Source of the DNA: Myxococcales bacterium
Lineage (GTDB): Bacteria > Myxococcota_A > Polyangia > Polyangiales > Polyangiaceae
Length of the DNA stretch: 64,000 nt
Direction: 5' to 3'
Assembly: GCA_016794345.1 (NCBI GenBank)
Contig: JAEUKE010000183.1
Span: 44,852-108,851, forward strand
Shown here: positions 63,198 to 64,000 of the stretch, piece after piece
How positions within the stretch are numbered: position 1 is the stretch's first letter
How the letters are laid out: the number at the start of each line of letters is the position of its first letter
Made by a program: the position numbers and the translations under genes
Notes under the pieces: generated by a model
Databases searched by the model: none
What the model was told of the DNA's origin: nothing
What the model saw: the letters and a program-made list of their open reading frames with translations, nothing else

Positions 63198-64000
63198 ATG
63201 AGGTCCGCTCTCGCGTCCGTGCTCTGTGCCCTTCCCCTCCTCGTCGCCTGCGAGGCCCCCCCGCCGGAGCCGAGCGCCGGCTCGGCCCAGAAGGACCCGG
63301 CTGGCCCCACGGGCGTGAAGTCGGCCGCGACCGGCCAGGGCGCGACCACCGCGACCGCGCAGGCGGTGGCGAAGGGGCCGTTCCCCGAGTCGACGAACCC
63401 CGCGATGACGGATCCGTCGAAGGCGACCGAGAAGGCGCCCGAGAAGTTCACGGTGAAGTTCGAGACCACCGCCGGCGACTTCAACGTCGAGTGCACGCGC
63501 GAGTGGGCGCCGAACGGCGTGGACCGCTTCTACAACCTCGTGAAGATCGGCTTCTTCGACGACGTCTCGCTCTTCCGCGCCGTGAAGGGCTTCGTCGTGC
63601 AGTTCGGCATCCATGGCAACCCCGAGGTGAGCGCGAAGTGGCGTGACGCCCAGCTCCCGAAGGACGATGTGAAGGGCTCGAACTCCCGCGGGATGCTCAC
63701 CTACGCGATGGCCGGCTCGCCCGACACGCGCACCACGCAGCTGTTCATCAACCTGAAGGACAACGCGAACCTCGACGGCATGGGCTTCGCGCCGATCTGC
63801 AAGGTGACCGACGAGGGCATGGCCTCGGTCGACAAGATCTTCATGGGCTACGGCGAGAAGCCGAGCAAGGCGCAGGGCACCATCCAGATGCAGGGCAACA
63901 AGTTCCTCCGCCAGAGCTTCCCCGAGCTCGACTACATCAAGACCGTTCGCCTCGTCGGTGACGACGCGGCCCCGGCGAGCTCCGCGAGCGCCGGCCCCGC
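63198..64000 (+). CDS. Cyclophilin-type peptidyl-prolyl isomerase lipoprotein, 3' end outside window
   Basis: 267 residues visible from ATG 63198; no stop before the window end. The signal ends LLVACEAP with a lipobox. A Thr/Ala-rich linker leads to the cyclophilin domain from about residue 80: VKFETTAGDFNVECTREWAP, RFYNLVKIGFFDD, LFRAVKGFVVQFG, SRGMLTYAMAGSPDTRTTQLFINL and NLDGMGFAPICKVT. The Phe and Gln of the active site are in the FVVQF and TTQLF segments; the first catalytic Arg is in the LFRAVKGF part. It would fold exported proteins. The start lies 91 bases from the divergent phosphoesterase gene. Confidence 0.9.
   Translation, partial: MRSALASVLCALPLLVACEAPPPEPSAGSAQKDPAGPTGVKSAATGQGATTATAQAVAKGPFPESTNPAMTDPSKATEKAPEKFTVKFETTAGDFNVECTREWAPNGVDRFYNLVKIGFFDDVSLFRAVKGFVVQFGIHGNPEVSAKWRDAQLPKDDVKGSNSRGMLTYAMAGSPDTRTTQLFINLKDNANLDGMGFAPICKVTDEGMASVDKIFMGYGEKPSKAQGTIQMQGNKFLRQSFPELDYIKTVRLVGDDAAPASSASAGP

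Noticed and set aside
62409..63614. 401-codon version of the metallophosphoesterase
   Set aside because: The extra 169 N-terminal residues are antisense to the cyclophilin gene and low-complexity. GTG 63107 starts right at the first phosphoesterase strand.

Overview
This is a very GC-rich, almost fully coding stretch of a bacterial chromosome with about 51 genes and no intergenic gap over 200 bases. The gene content points to a myxobacterium (Myxococcota, probably the Polyangia/Polyangiales side). It has three Hanks-type Ser/Thr kinases with C-terminal membrane anchors, TPR/PEGA-type partner proteins, an FHA sigma-54 activator, many lipoproteins with Gly/Ser/Thr-rich linkers behind the lipobox, four secreted SUMF1/FGE-fold proteins, and a DUF1592/DUF1552 pair. 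I see no rRNA, tRNA, insertion sequence, prophage or CRISPR array. The genus call is inference from gene families, not from a marker gene.

Layout. 0-5.4 kb: end of a DUF2339 membrane protein, then a coupled string of kinase, TPR protein, SUMF1 lipoprotein and creatininase-family hydrolase. 5.4-15 kb: L,D-transpeptidase lipoprotein, small NTPase, peptidase S51-like protein, pentapeptide-repeat protein, geranylgeranyl-reductase-like flavoprotein, a CoA-binding/DUF6544 fusion and a membrane-anchored unknown. 15-31 kb: the envelope region, with DUF1592 and DUF1552 proteins, a VWA lipoprotein, an FHA/sigma-54 operon, SUMF1 lipoproteins, a Kelch lipoprotein, a diheme lipoprotein, a beta-propeller lipoprotein, a CPBP protease, DUF1232, TerB-like and CBS proteins. 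31-42 kb: GH63/MGH1-like glucosidase, CorA, GapN-like dehydrogenase divergent from a TetR regulator and fatty acid hydroxylase, DUF6209-like lipoprotein, second kinase, endonuclease/exonuclease/phosphatase protein and an expansin lipoprotein.

42.4-48.5 kb holds the most interesting unit. It is an orphan VgrG cassette: a 959-residue protein I cannot assign, VgrG with a C-terminal beta-sandwich tail, and a LysM/peptidoglycan-binding protein that appears to carry the same beta-sandwich domain. No other type VI secretion structural gene lies in the window. A GAF-GGDEF diguanylate cyclase follows. 49.6-54.9 kb repeats the kinase/TPR/lipoprotein theme as a tightly overlapping four-gene operon.

55-64 kb: a lipoprotein with a complete di-iron ferritin-like ligand set, gltD and gltB (ammonia assimilation), a Ser/Thr-phosphatase-like metallophosphoesterase and a 3'-truncated cyclophilin lipoprotein.

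Genes are packed with 4-nt ATGA/GTGA/TTGA overlaps, so translational coupling is common. Long antisense open frames are an effect of base composition and were not annotated.
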